Shown here piece after piece: positions 1 through 6,005 of a stretch of DNA of 9,214 nucleotides. The DNA lies in contig JACIXO010000029.1 of assembly GCA_014360385.1 (NCBI GenBank), positions 1 through 9,214 on the forward strand. The letters run 5' to 3'. The position numbers were made by a program, and so were the translations under genes. The DNA is from Actinomycetota bacterium (GTDB taxonomy: Bacteria; Actinomycetota; Humimicrobiia; Humimicrobiales; Humimicrobiaceae). The notes under the pieces are model-generated. The model was not told where the DNA came from, made no database searches, and saw only the letters and a program-made list of their open reading frames with translations. Numbering within the stretch: position 1 is the first letter of the stretch; the number at the start of each line of letters is the position of its first letter.

Positions 1-1864
1 AACTAATATTTCAGAAGTTTCAAAATACAAATCCCCTGACAAGAATTTTGTTTTTGGGCTGAGTAAAGCTGCCAGAACCATAAGGGATTATCCTGAAGAC
101 ATAACGACTCTGTACTACAACGGTAAACTCAGGGAGCTTGATGGTATTGATGATATAGCTTATGGTTTCATTCAGGAATATTTTGAAAGTGGGAAAATCA
201 AGGCATATGAGGAACTAAGATCGGCATATTCTGAGGAGCTTGTAAGACTTGTCAGAATGAGCGGCCTGGGAGCAAAGTTAGTTTTTGGCATTTATGACAG
301 GCTTGGAATAAAAAACATTATTGACCTTAAGAATTTACTTGAAAACAGAGATATTTACAGAAAAGATAGATTTTTGACCATAGATAAGGGTAAAGGCAAG
401 GACGAAGGCAAAGGCAAAGGGCTTATTGTAGTCAGCGGTTTTCATATGAAAAGATTAAGGGAAACTCTAAGCTATTTCGAAAGGACCAGGAGCTATTTTC
501 CAGGATGGTATATAGGGAACTTTATAGATAAAGTAGAACATGTCCTTAAGAGCATACCAGAGATTGAAGATTTCAGATTCGTGGGTTCTTTAAGGAGAAA
601 AAAGTTATTTGTGAGCGACATAGACATTTTGATTCTCCCGTCATTTAACGTCTCTCAATATAGCCTTGAAAAAAGCATAGATCTGCTTAAGAGAATTTCG
701 CTACTTGACTTTATTAAAACTAAAGGACTGGTGGAATTGAAATACAAAAATAAAACTGTAGGTTCCCGATTTAGAACAATATTTGGAGTAGATATGGAAT
801 TTATCATAAGTGGCCACAAGACCTGGGTGCTGGATTTGTTCTATACGACAGGAACAAAAGCTCATGTAAAAAAGATAGAGAATATAGCCAGAGAGAAGGG
901 TTGTTTCAAAGATGGAAGAATTAGTTTAAATTCAGTGAATTCTGAGTTAATTGAACCCAGGAAACTTAATAGTCTTGTTTATAGCTTTAAGGATTTTGAG
1001 GACAAAATCATTTACGACTTGCTTGGTCTTCAATATATCCCTCCGGAGCTTAGAGAAAATCAGGGTGAGGTTGAGCTTTCTAAAAAATCTTTGCTTCCCA
1101 ATCTTGTAGAGCTGGAAGATATAAAGGGAGACTTACATGTTCATTCAAGATGGAGTGATGCGACTATGGATTTTGATGATATATTGGAAAAGGCAGAAGA
1201 GTATAACTATGAATATGTTGCTATTTCTGATCACTCCAAGAGTAATGTATATGGGAATGGTCTTGATGAGAGAAGGTTACTGGAAAAGATAAGGTATGTG
1301 GATGAGTATAATAAGAGTAATTCAGGTAAAAAAAGCTCAAGTATCAGGAGCATAAGGAATGTAAGGATTCTTTCAGGTTCAGAGGTTGAGATTAGGGAAA
1401 ATGGGAAGCTTGATTATAAGGAAGAGATCCTGGAAAAACTTGACATAGCAATTGGATCAATGCATAGCGGTTTTGCAAGTTCTTCAAGAGAAAATACTTT
1501 AAGAGCTATTTCAGGGTTAAGACATAAGAGAATCGACTTTCTTGCTCATCCCACTGGAGTTGTTTTTGGAAATAGAGCCCCGATGTTTATAGATCTTGAA
1601 AGGTTGGTAGAAGAAGCTTCTGAAAATAACAAGGCTCTTGAAATAAACTCATACTTTTTAAGGCTCGACCTGGATGAAAAGGGTGTAAGAAAAGCAAAAG
1701 AAAAAGGAGTGAAACTGGTAATAAATACAGATTCGCATCGTTTAAATAATATTGATATGATTGTGCTGGGAGTAGCTATAGCAAGAAGGGCTGGACTTGA
1801 AAAAGACGATATCTTAAATTGCATGTGTTTACGGGAACTTATGAAATGGAGAAGTGAAAGGTAA
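1..1864 (+). CDS. polX: DNA polymerase/3'-5' exonuclease PolX, 5' end outside window
   Basis: This is a family X DNA polymerase joined to a C-terminal PHP domain; such bacterial enzymes fill short gaps in base-excision repair, with nuclease activity from the PHP part. The frame is open from base 2, so the start lies upstream. Bases 2-256 encode the N-terminal 8-kDa/helix-hairpin-helix region (AARTIRDYPEDI, then SGLGAK). The palm shows GSLRR (584-598), the catalytic pair SDIDI (about 614-628) and the third Asp in GVDMEF (791). The dNTP-site motif TGTKAH follows at about 848. The PHP domain has its metal ligands: GDLHVH (1127-1144), SDHS, SGSEVE, SMHSG, AHPTG and TDSH (1727-1738). Oddities: a Lys-Gly repeat (386-421) in the linker before the palm, and helix-hairpin-helix glycines partly lost (GID, GFH in place of GIG, GFG). 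It converges on the radical SAM gene; I see no terminator hairpin. Confidence 0.95.
   Translation, partial: TNISEVSKYKSPDKNFVFGLSKAARTIRDYPEDITTLYYNGKLRELDGIDDIAYGFIQEYFESGKIKAYEELRSAYSEELVRLVRMSGLGAKLVFGIYDRLGIKNIIDLKNLLENRDIYRKDRFLTIDKGKGKDEGKGKGLIVVSGFHMKRLRETLSYFERTRSYFPGWYIGNFIDKVEHVLKSIPEIEDFRFVGSLRRKKLFVSDIDILILPSFNVSQYSLEKSIDLLKRISLLDFIKTKGLVELKYKNKTVGSRFRTIFGVDMEFIISGHKTWVLDLFYTTGTKAHVKKIENIAREKGCFKDGRISLNSVNSELIEPRKLNSLVYSFKDFEDKIIYDLLGLQYIPPELRENQGEVELSKKSLLPNLVELEDIKGDLHVHSRWSDATMDFDDILEKAEEYNYEYVAISDHSKSNVYGNGLDERRLLEKIRYVDEYNKSNSGKKSSSIRSIRNVRILSGSEVEIRENGKLDYKEEILEKLDIAIGSMHSGFASSSRENTLRAISGLRHKRIDFLAHPTGVVFGNRAPMFIDLERLVEEASENNKALEINSYFLRLDLDEKGVRKAKEKGVKLVINTDSHRLNNIDMIVLGVAIARRAGLEKDDILNCMCLRELMKWRSER
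386..421 (+). repeat. Coding hexanucleotide repeat, about six units
   Basis: Six imperfect 6-bp units (AAGGGT, AAAGGC, AAGGAC, GAAGGC, AAAGGC, AAAGGG) encode Lys-Gly dipeptides with one Asp-Glu inside polX. The unit is a multiple of three, so copy-number change would lengthen or shorten the linker without a frameshift. Confidence 0.8.
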
Positions 1865-1900
1865 TAAAAACATGCCTTCTTATTGGTTGATTCTTTTTTG

Positions 1901-1926
1901 CTAGCATCTATTACTAGCATCTATTA
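1901..1926. repeat. Perfect 13-bp tandem duplication
   Basis: CTAGCATCTATTA occurs at 1901-1913 and again at 1914-1926 with no gap, in the 84-bp space between the convergent ends of polX and the radical SAM gene. I see no hairpin-plus-T-run terminator here. Confidence 0.9.
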
Positions 1927-1936
1927 TTTACTACTA

Positions 1937-1967
1937 TCCATATCAGCTTTAATCCATATCCGCTTTA
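1937..1967. repeat. 15-bp near-perfect direct repeat across the pflX stop codon
   Basis: TCCATATCAGCTTTA (1937-1951) and TCCATATCCGCTTTA (1953-1967) differ at one base and have a 16-bp period. Read leftward, the TAA stop of the radical SAM gene (1949-1951) is the first triplet of the second copy. A 16-bp duplication shifts the frame, so it may have set the present C-terminus. Confidence 0.85.
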
Positions 1968-2929
1968 GATTTATCTTCGTAATACTTAAATACTTTTCGT
2001 TTTCTGAAATCAGGTATAAATAAATCTTCGCTGTTGAGTCCAATATAGTCCTGGGTCCAGCCGTAACTGAAACCAAGTTTCTCTGCATAGTTTACTATCT
2101 CCAAATATTCCTGAACTTTCAAGCGCCTGTTTAGTTCAGGGTAGTTTTTTGCTTTGTATATAGGATAGTATTGTGCCATTATACTTAGATAAACATCTGT
2201 GGAAAGTTCATTCTTTATAAAATTGAGTGTTTCTTTTGTTCCACTTATATTATCTGGCATAACTAGAAGCCTTATAAGAAGTCCCTTTTTTGCAACTCCG
2301 TTTTCGTCAAGTTTGAGTCCTTCAACCTGTCTATACATTTCTTTAAGGGACTCTCGGTTATATTTAACATAATCTTTGACCATGGAGTATTTTTCTGCCA
2401 TTATATTACTGCTGTACCTTGCGTCTGGCATGTAGATATCTATTAAACCATCTAACATCTTTATTATCTGTGGGCTGTCATATCCTCCTGTGTTGTAGAC
2501 AATAGGAACTGATAACCCTCTTTTTCGGGCAATTAGAAGAGCCTTTACTATTTGGGGGATCCAGATAGTTGGAGAAACCAAGTTTATGTTGTGACAACCA
2601 ATAGACTGTAATCTTAACATAATATCAGCAAGGGAAAAGATGCTTGTCTCTTCTCCTTCATATTCCTGACTAATCTGGTAGTTCTGACAGTATACACACT
2701 TCATGTTACAATAAGTAAAGAATATAGTCCCTGAACCTCTACTTCCTGATATGGGTGGCTCTTCTCCATGGTGAGGCATTGCCGAAGAAATCACGGGCTT
2801 GTATCCAGCTTTACAGAATCCTTTTTCTCCTTCTTTTCTGTTTACTCTGCATTTGTGAGGACAGATTACACATTTCTGTAGAATTCTATCCAGTATTTCT
2901 TCAATTTCTTCAAACCCGAGTTTTTTCAT
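1949..2929 (-). CDS. PflX-like radical SAM protein (COG1313 type)
   Basis: This is a radical SAM protein resembling pyruvate-formate-lyase-activating enzymes, in the PflX group whose substrate is not established. From the ATG at 2929 it is 326 residues. The core motif is C-N-M-K-C-V-Y-C (Cys 74, 78, 81), which binds the 4Fe-4S cluster that cleaves S-adenosylmethionine. Ahead of it are four more cysteines (20, 23, 27, 39; CVICPHKC then GFC), typical of this group. Further matches are GSRGSGTIFFTYCN, YNTGGYDS and YMPDARY. The frame is open back to 3094, overlapping xre by 44 bp, with another ATG at 3067. I prefer 2929 because the extra residues are basic and low in complexity, do not resemble the family, and cover a 20-bp-period DNA repeat. 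A coupled upstream start remains possible. No glycyl-radical enzyme is in the window. Confidence 0.85.
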   Translation of the reverse strand: MKKLGFEEIEEILDRILQKCVICPHKCRVNRKEGEKGFCKAGYKPVISSAMPHHGEEPPISGSRGSGTIFFTYCNMKCVYCQNYQISQEYEGEETSIFSLADIMLRLQSIGCHNINLVSPTIWIPQIVKALLIARKRGLSVPIVYNTGGYDSPQIIKMLDGLIDIYMPDARYSSNIMAEKYSMVKDYVKYNRESLKEMYRQVEGLKLDENGVAKKGLLIRLLVMPDNISGTKETLNFIKNELSTDVYLSIMAQYYPIYKAKNYPELNRRLKVQEYLEIVNYAEKLGFSYGWTQDYIGLNSEDLFIPDFRKRKVFKYYEDKSKADMD

Positions 2930-2960
2930 TTTTTGTAGCCATTTTTGCTTTTTAAAATTT

Positions 2961-2997
2961 AAATTTTGTAGTGTTATTCTAAATTTTATAGTGTTAT
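2961..2997. repeat. 17-bp direct repeat, 20-bp period, before the radical SAM gene
   Basis: AAATTTTGTAGTGTTAT (2961-2977) and AAATTTTATAGTGTTAT (2981-2997) match at 16 of 17 positions and start 20 bp apart, about two helical turns. They lie between the xre stop and the preferred start of the radical SAM gene. This fits a pair of operator half-sites or a promoter region better than coding sequence. That is inference from spacing only. Confidence 0.7.
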
Positions 2998-3050
2998 GTT
3001 TTTTTAATATCTTTACAATTCTACCATGAATAATTCCCTGAATGTATATA

Positions 3051-3401
3051 CTATTCCTCTTTACCATTTTTAAAAGGCTTTTTATGATCCGCAACTCTAA
3101 GCTCTCTTTGAGATAGTAAGTTGTTTATATATTGATTGACACTCTCTATGATTTCTGGATTATCCAGGAGGGCTTTTTCAATTTTATAGATTCTATATTC
3201 AAGGAAATATTCTGGAGGTATTTTTAGGCCATCTGCAATTATTTCAATTGTTTTTATTGGTGGGGCCTTTATTGTTTTTTTAAGTTTACTGAAGTAGCTA
3301 TAATTAAGGTTTGTCTTTTTTGCGAGGCTTCTTAACTTGACTCTCTTTTTTTCAAGTATTTCTTTTAAGGCTTTGCCAAAAGGGCTATTCGAATGCTTCA
3401 T
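3051..3401 (-). CDS. XRE-family helix-turn-helix regulator
   Basis: This 116-residue protein has an N-terminal XRE/Cro-CI-type DNA-binding domain at about residues 7-66. The recognition region is LRSLAKKTNLNYSYFSKLKK, followed by IKTIEIIADGLKIPPEYFLEY, the usual last helix of these domains. The remaining 45 or so residues are helical (KIEKALLDNPEIIESVNQYINNLL) and end in a charged tail; they could mediate dimerisation, and no ligand-binding domain is recognisable. The ATG at 3401 is preceded by three tandem copies of a 10-bp unit containing AGGCG, the only Shine-Dalgarno-like sequence present. It lies just upstream of the radical SAM gene on the same strand and probably controls itself and that gene. 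Its targets cannot be read from sequence. Confidence 0.85.
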   Translation of the reverse strand: MKHSNSPFGKALKEILEKKRVKLRSLAKKTNLNYSYFSKLKKTIKAPPIKTIEIIADGLKIPPEYFLEYRIYKIEKALLDNPEIIESVNQYINNLLSQRELRVADHKKPFKNGKEE

Positions 3402-3445
3402 GCTTAATTTTTCGCCTAATTTCGCCTAATTTCGCCTAATTAAGC
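3402..3445 (-). repeat. Three 10-bp tandem repeats inside an inverted repeat, in the xre leader
   Basis: TTCGCCTAAT is repeated exactly three times (3411-3420, 3421-3430, 3431-3440). The array is bracketed by an 8-bp inverted repeat, GCTTAATT (3402-3409) and AATTAAGC (3438-3445). On the xre strand each unit reads ATTAGGCGAA and the nearest AGGCG is about a dozen bases before the ATG. The 10-bp period matches one helical turn, as expected for stacked regulator sites. Confidence 0.9.
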
Positions 3446-3465
3446 TTGGGTTTTTGTCCTGTAAA

Positions 3466-3483
3466 TGTCGATTTTTCGACAAA
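3466..3483 (-). promoter_or_regulatory. Palindrome containing a consensus Spo0A box
   Basis: TGTCGA-TTTT-TCGACA (3466-3481) is a perfect inverted repeat. Read on the xre strand, 3483-3475 is TTTGTCGAA, an exact match to the published 0A-box consensus TTTGTCRAA. It abuts a possible -10 element, where a bound protein would block transcription. It could equally be the operator of the XRE protein itself. Confidence 0.5.
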
Positions 3484-3512
3484 ATTAAAAATCCTGGTTG
3501 AAGAATTGGTAA
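3484..3512 (-). promoter_or_regulatory. Possible xre promoter
   Basis: On the minus strand TTACCA (3512-3507) is followed after 17 bp by TTTAAT (3489-3484). These match sigma-70 -35 and -10 elements at 4 of 6 and 5 of 6 bases. Transcription would start near 3477, inside the palindrome. Confidence 0.35.
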
Positions 3513-3909
3513 ATATCTTTGAAAAAGTTCCCAACTTATATCAAAAGTTCTCTTAAAAAAATATCAAAGATAGTTCTGAATCAGAGGTTCAGTGGTGTAT
3601 ATAAAGCCAGATTAAATTTTTAGTGTTTGACCTATACTAACTCATATTGAGGACTTTATGTAATAACTTGGAGAATTATTAAGTTGACAATTTATTCAAC
3701 ATAACAAAATATGGAGTACTAAATATGGAGGAGTAGAGCTTACAAAGTTTAAGGTAAGTTTAAGGAAGTTATTTAAAATATGATCTTAAAGAATTTAAAG
3801 AATTTACATCTTCTATTACTTGTTTAAAGCAGGTTTATGAAGTTTATTTAGAATAAAGATGTGTTTTATTAAAAGATTTCATAAATAAATGTTTTTTTAG
3901 TTTTTTTAC

Positions 3910-3938
3910 TTTACATTTATAATTACGGGTTATATAAT
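3910..3938 (+). promoter_or_regulatory. Probable radC promoter
   Basis: TTTACA (3910-3915), a 17-bp spacer and a perfect TATAAT (3933-3938) form a strong sigma-70-type promoter. Transcription should start near 3945, about 20 bases before the radC ATG, leaving a short leader. Confidence 0.65.
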
Positions 3939-3965
3939 TAGGATAATTTGTGCATATAAATATAT

Positions 3966-4724
3966 ATGCTTATGATTAAAAAGTCACAAGGTTATATTAG
4001 CTCAAATATAAGTAAGAGTCCATACGCAAATAATAGTCTTCCCATAAAGGAATGGCCAGAGCAGGAAAGACCCAGGGAAAAGCTTATTAAACTTGGTCCT
4101 GAACAACTTTCTAACTGTGAGCTTCTGGCTATCATAATAAGGACAGGGATTCGCAGCAATGGTTTGAGATGTTCTGCTCTTGATTTGGCCAAGAAAATTT
4201 TAATAAAGTATTCAGACTTGAAGAGTCTTCTAAGTATTTCTCTTTCTGAACTGGCTGAACTTGAAGGAATAGGTGAAGCGAAAGCTGCACAGATCATTGC
4301 AGCGCTGGAACTGGGCAAAAGGGCTATATCGGAATCGAATGGAAGTATAAAAAGCTTTCGCTGCAGTGAGGAAGTAGCTAACTATTATATTCCACTTCTT
4401 AAAGATTTAAAGAAAGAACAGTTCAGGGTAATACTTCTTAATGTAAAAAATAAATTGATAAAGGAGGTTCTTATATCTCAGGGTTCACTTACCGCCTCCA
4501 TCGTTCATCCAAGGGAGGTTCTCAAGCCTGTAATAAAGGAATCAGCTGCCTCAGTTATATTTGTCCATAATCATCCAAGTGGTGAGCCTGAACCTTCGGT
4601 TGATGATATTGAAATTACTAACAGGTTATGTAAGTCATGTAATATTCTGGGTGTAAGTGTACTTGACCATATTATTGTGGCTGAAAATGGATATTTTAGT
4701 TTCAGGCAGAAAAATATGCTTTAA
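3966..4724 (+). CDS. radC: RadC/JAB-domain protein
   Basis: This 252-residue protein belongs to the RadC (UPF0758) family. It has a helix-hairpin-helix region (ELAELEGIGEAKAAQI, about 95-110) and a C-terminal JAB/MPN metalloprotease-like domain. The JAMM zinc motif is complete: His201 and His203 in HNHPSGEPEPSVDD, then Ser211 and Asp214, with HPREVLKP just before. ERPREKL near residue 35 is the usual family N-terminal signature. The DNA-repair name is historical: the E. coli radC102 allele was traced to recG and the function remains uncertain. The protein is about 25 residues longer than usual at the N-terminus. ATG codons at 3966 and 3972 are both possible and neither has a good Shine-Dalgarno sequence, so the start may lie a little further in. 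It appears monocistronic and converges on the hydrolase gene 31 bp downstream. Confidence 0.93.
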   Translation: MLMIKKSQGYISSNISKSPYANNSLPIKEWPEQERPREKLIKLGPEQLSNCELLAIIIRTGIRSNGLRCSALDLAKKILIKYSDLKSLLSISLSELAELEGIGEAKAAQIIAALELGKRAISESNGSIKSFRCSEEVANYYIPLLKDLKKEQFRVILLNVKNKLIKEVLISQGSLTASIVHPREVLKPVIKESAASVIFVHNHPSGEPEPSVDDIEITNRLCKSCNILGVSVLDHIIVAENGYFSFRQKNML

Positions 4725-4755
4725 AAATCAAAAGTAACTCAGTTAAGATTCAGGG

Positions 4756-5403
4756 CTAAGTAGAGCTTAAAATCCAGATTTCAGTCTCCTGTGGCAGTTC
4801 ATCCTTGCTTACCTCTACTGTATGTCCAACTTCTTTGAAGTTTTTTACCTTTCCAATGAAGTAATCTAGAGTGTTGACTCCGATTTTGGTATCTTCTTCC
4901 TTGTAATGCATGGGTATTGCAACTTTAGGTTTTATATCGTTTATTATTTTCAAAGCCTGGCTTGCATCAATTGTATAAATTCCCCCTACTGGTATAAGAA
5001 GAATGTCAACATCTTTTAAAGAATTTACTTGTCTTTCATCGGGTAAATGGCCTAGATCTCCCAGATGTGCAAATTTTATCCCATCCACCTCGAACTTGAA
5101 TATGATGTTTTCTCCTCTTTTTAAACCTTTTGCCTCATCGTGATAGGCAGGGACTCCTTCAATGTTAATATCTTCAAAAGAAGTCTTGCCAGCTTGTCTA
5201 ATAACTTTTGGATTTCCCTTAAAAAGGGAAATATTTGAGTGATCAAAATGTCCGTGGGATACTAGAACAACATCAGCACTTACATCTGGTAGTCTTGACT
5301 TTACTTGCTGGTCATAGGGATCGGTACCTATTTTGGTTCCCCTGGCTGATTCGATGACAAACATAGCATGACCCCAGAAAGTAATTTTTGTTTTTTCAAC
5401 CAT
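4756..5403 (-). CDS. UPF0173-type metal-dependent hydrolase, metallo-beta-lactamase fold
   Basis: This 215-residue cytosolic protein has the fold and metal site of the metallo-beta-lactamase superfamily (UPF0173 group). The HxHxDH motif is SHGHFDH (His50, His52, Asp54, His55). Further likely ligands are His88 in AYHDE, Asp116 in LGDLGH and His166 in PMHYKEE. The short N-terminus ITFWGHAMFVIES and the absence of inserted domains fit the small UPF0173 proteins, whose physiological substrate is not established. No signal peptide is seen. The ATG at 5403 is set by a strong Shine-Dalgarno sequence (GGAGGTGG) nine bases upstream. It is transcribed away from the tRNA gene, so the roughly 90-bp gap between them must carry divergent promoters. 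Confidence 0.92.
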   Translation of the reverse strand: MVEKTKITFWGHAMFVIESARGTKIGTDPYDQQVKSRLPDVSADVVLVSHGHFDHSNISLFKGNPKVIRQAGKTSFEDINIEGVPAYHDEAKGLKRGENIIFKFEVDGIKFAHLGDLGHLPDERQVNSLKDVDILLIPVGGIYTIDASQALKIINDIKPKVAIPMHYKEEDTKIGVNTLDYFIGKVKNFKEVGHTVEVSKDELPQETEIWILSST

Positions 5404-5412
5404 TGTTTTCTT

Positions 5413-5420
5413 CCACCTCC
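5413..5420 (-). promoter_or_regulatory. Ribosome binding site of the hydrolase gene
   Basis: On the minus strand GGAGGTGG lies nine bases before the ATG at 5403 and fixes that start. Confidence 0.85.
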
Positions 5421-5425
5421 ATTAA

Positions 5426-5454
5426 TTGACTTATTGGCTAATTTTTATTAATAT
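5426..5454 (+). promoter_or_regulatory. Possible tRNA promoter
   Basis: TTGACT (5426-5431), a 17-bp spacer and TAATAT (5449-5454) match sigma-70 elements at 5 of 6 and 4 of 6 bases. The predicted start near 5461 leaves a leader of about 34 bases before the mature tRNA. Confidence 0.45.
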
Positions 5455-5494
5455 ATGCAATTGCTGTATGGTATATGCTTGGAAATAGGTAAAA

Positions 5495-5571
5495 GGGCCC
5501 ATAGCTCAGCTGGTCAGAGCAGCGCACTCATAATGCGGAGGTCCCAGGTTCGAATCCTGGTGGGCCCACCA
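5495..5571 (+). tRNA. tRNA with anticodon CAU, probably tRNA-Ile2, possibly tRNA-Met
   Basis: The 77-base cloverleaf is complete. The acceptor stem is GGGCCCA (5495-5501) with TGGGCCC (5561-5567), followed by A73 and an encoded CCA (5569-5571). The D arm is GCTC/GAGC. The anticodon loop is CTCATAA with CAT at 5529-5531, and the T arm is CCAGG-TTCGAAT-CCTGG. A CAU anticodon can mean initiator Met, elongator Met or Ile2, where C34 becomes lysidine. A fully paired 1-72 excludes a typical initiator. C4-G69 and C5-G68 are the acceptor pairs that TilS recognises in E. coli tRNA-Ile2, so I favour Ile2. One oddity is G27 opposite G43, an unpaired top of the anticodon stem. Confidence 0.95.
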
Positions 5572-5604
5572 TTTAAATTTTCCAAACTGTAAAATAAACT
5601 TCAA

Positions 5605-5640
5605 AACTTTATAAAAGCTTATAAAAGTTATCTTTGTTTT
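5605..5640 (+). terminator. Weak possible terminator after the tRNA
   Basis: AACTTTATAA (5605-5614) can pair with TTATAAAAGTT (5619-5629), with one bulged A and an AAGC loop, before a T-rich stretch. The stem is nearly all A-T, so it would be weak. Confidence 0.3.
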
Positions 5641-5754
5641 TGTTTGAAATCTTTTGAGTAGCTTTTATATGCACCAGATATAGATATTCTCATTATTATA
5701 TAACCAATCATATCACCGACTGTTATCCTATTTGTTTTTCTGATTATAGCATTT

Positions 5755-5925
5755 CACCAAGCGTTAAGTGTAGCGTAAAGGGTCATTTTGTAAAACAACC
5801 AAACAGGTTCACTTGGGCCTGTTTTCTGGTATCCGATCTTTGGTTTTGTTTAATGACTTTAGTTTTAGACTTGGTGCCAGACCTTTAATTCCACGTTTTG
5901 GTTTCAGGTGCCTGGTGTTATGGTA
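5755..5925 (+). other. Candidate structured RNA or long leader upstream of nif3
   Basis: The 434 bases between the tRNA and nif3 contain no convincing gene. Within them this part is G+C-richer (26 of 60 at 5761-5820 against 12 of 60 at 5581-5640, counted by eye). It folds into a long irregular hairpin with these nested pairs: CACCAAG (5755-5761) with CTTGGTG (5870-5876); AAAG..TCATT (about 5777-5787) with AATGACTTT (5852-5860); ACCAAA (5798-5803) with TTTGGT (5839-5844); and CAGG (5804-5807) with CCTG (5818-5821). A second weaker hairpin may follow (CAGG-TG-CCTG, 5905-5914). It matches no riboswitch or T-box signature I know. It could be a small RNA, a leader of nif3 or a decayed repeat. Confidence 0.4.
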
Positions 5926-5961
5926 GTTTCAATTTGCCTTTTTCTATTTATGAATAAATAT

Positions 5962-5967
5962 TATAAT
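5962..5967 (+). promoter_or_regulatory. Possible -10 element of the nif3 operon
   Basis: A perfect TATAAT lies 38 bases before the nif3 ATG. No good -35 is present at 16-18 bp, and TTGCCT at 5934 is too far (22 bp). This is a weak call. Confidence 0.3.
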
Positions 5968-6005
5968 ATTTAAACCAGTAATACAATTTTAGCCAGGGCA
6001 CTTTA

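Larger units (their letters stand above)
3402..3965. other. 564-bp divergent intergenic region between xre and radC
   Basis: I find no convincing gene here. Besides the xre-side elements listed separately, it holds: an inverted repeat TATCTTTGA (3514-3522) / TCAAAGATA (3564-3572); direct repeats AAATATGGAG at 3707 and 3721; AAGTTTAAGG at 3745 and 3756; a 9-bp tandem TTAAAGAAT at 3786 and 3795; and a perfect TTGACA at 3684 without a good -10. The density of near-helical-period repeats suggests regulatory DNA or a decayed repeat-containing sequence. Confidence 0.6.

Noticed and set aside
1546..1920. Antisense open frame inside polX
   Set aside because: Low-complexity translation opposite a well-conserved PHP domain, without a ribosome binding site or recognisable domain.
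3411..3440. Three 10-bp repeats as a CRISPR remnant
   Set aside because: Units abut without spacers and are far too short.
3684..3712. Promoter from the perfect TTGACA at 3684
   Set aside because: At 16-18 bp the -10 candidates match only about 3 of 6; CAAAAT is better but sits at 15 bp.
3780..3827. 15-codon open frame (MILKNLKNLHLLLLV) preceded by AAGGAAG, a possible leader peptide
   Set aside because: Very short, made of AT-rich tandem repeats, and more than 130 bases from radC with radC's own promoter in between. Nothing beyond chance supports it.
5572..6005. T-box, SAM, TPP, FMN, lysine or c-di-GMP riboswitch upstream of nif3
   Set aside because: None of their conserved core motifs could be found by eye.
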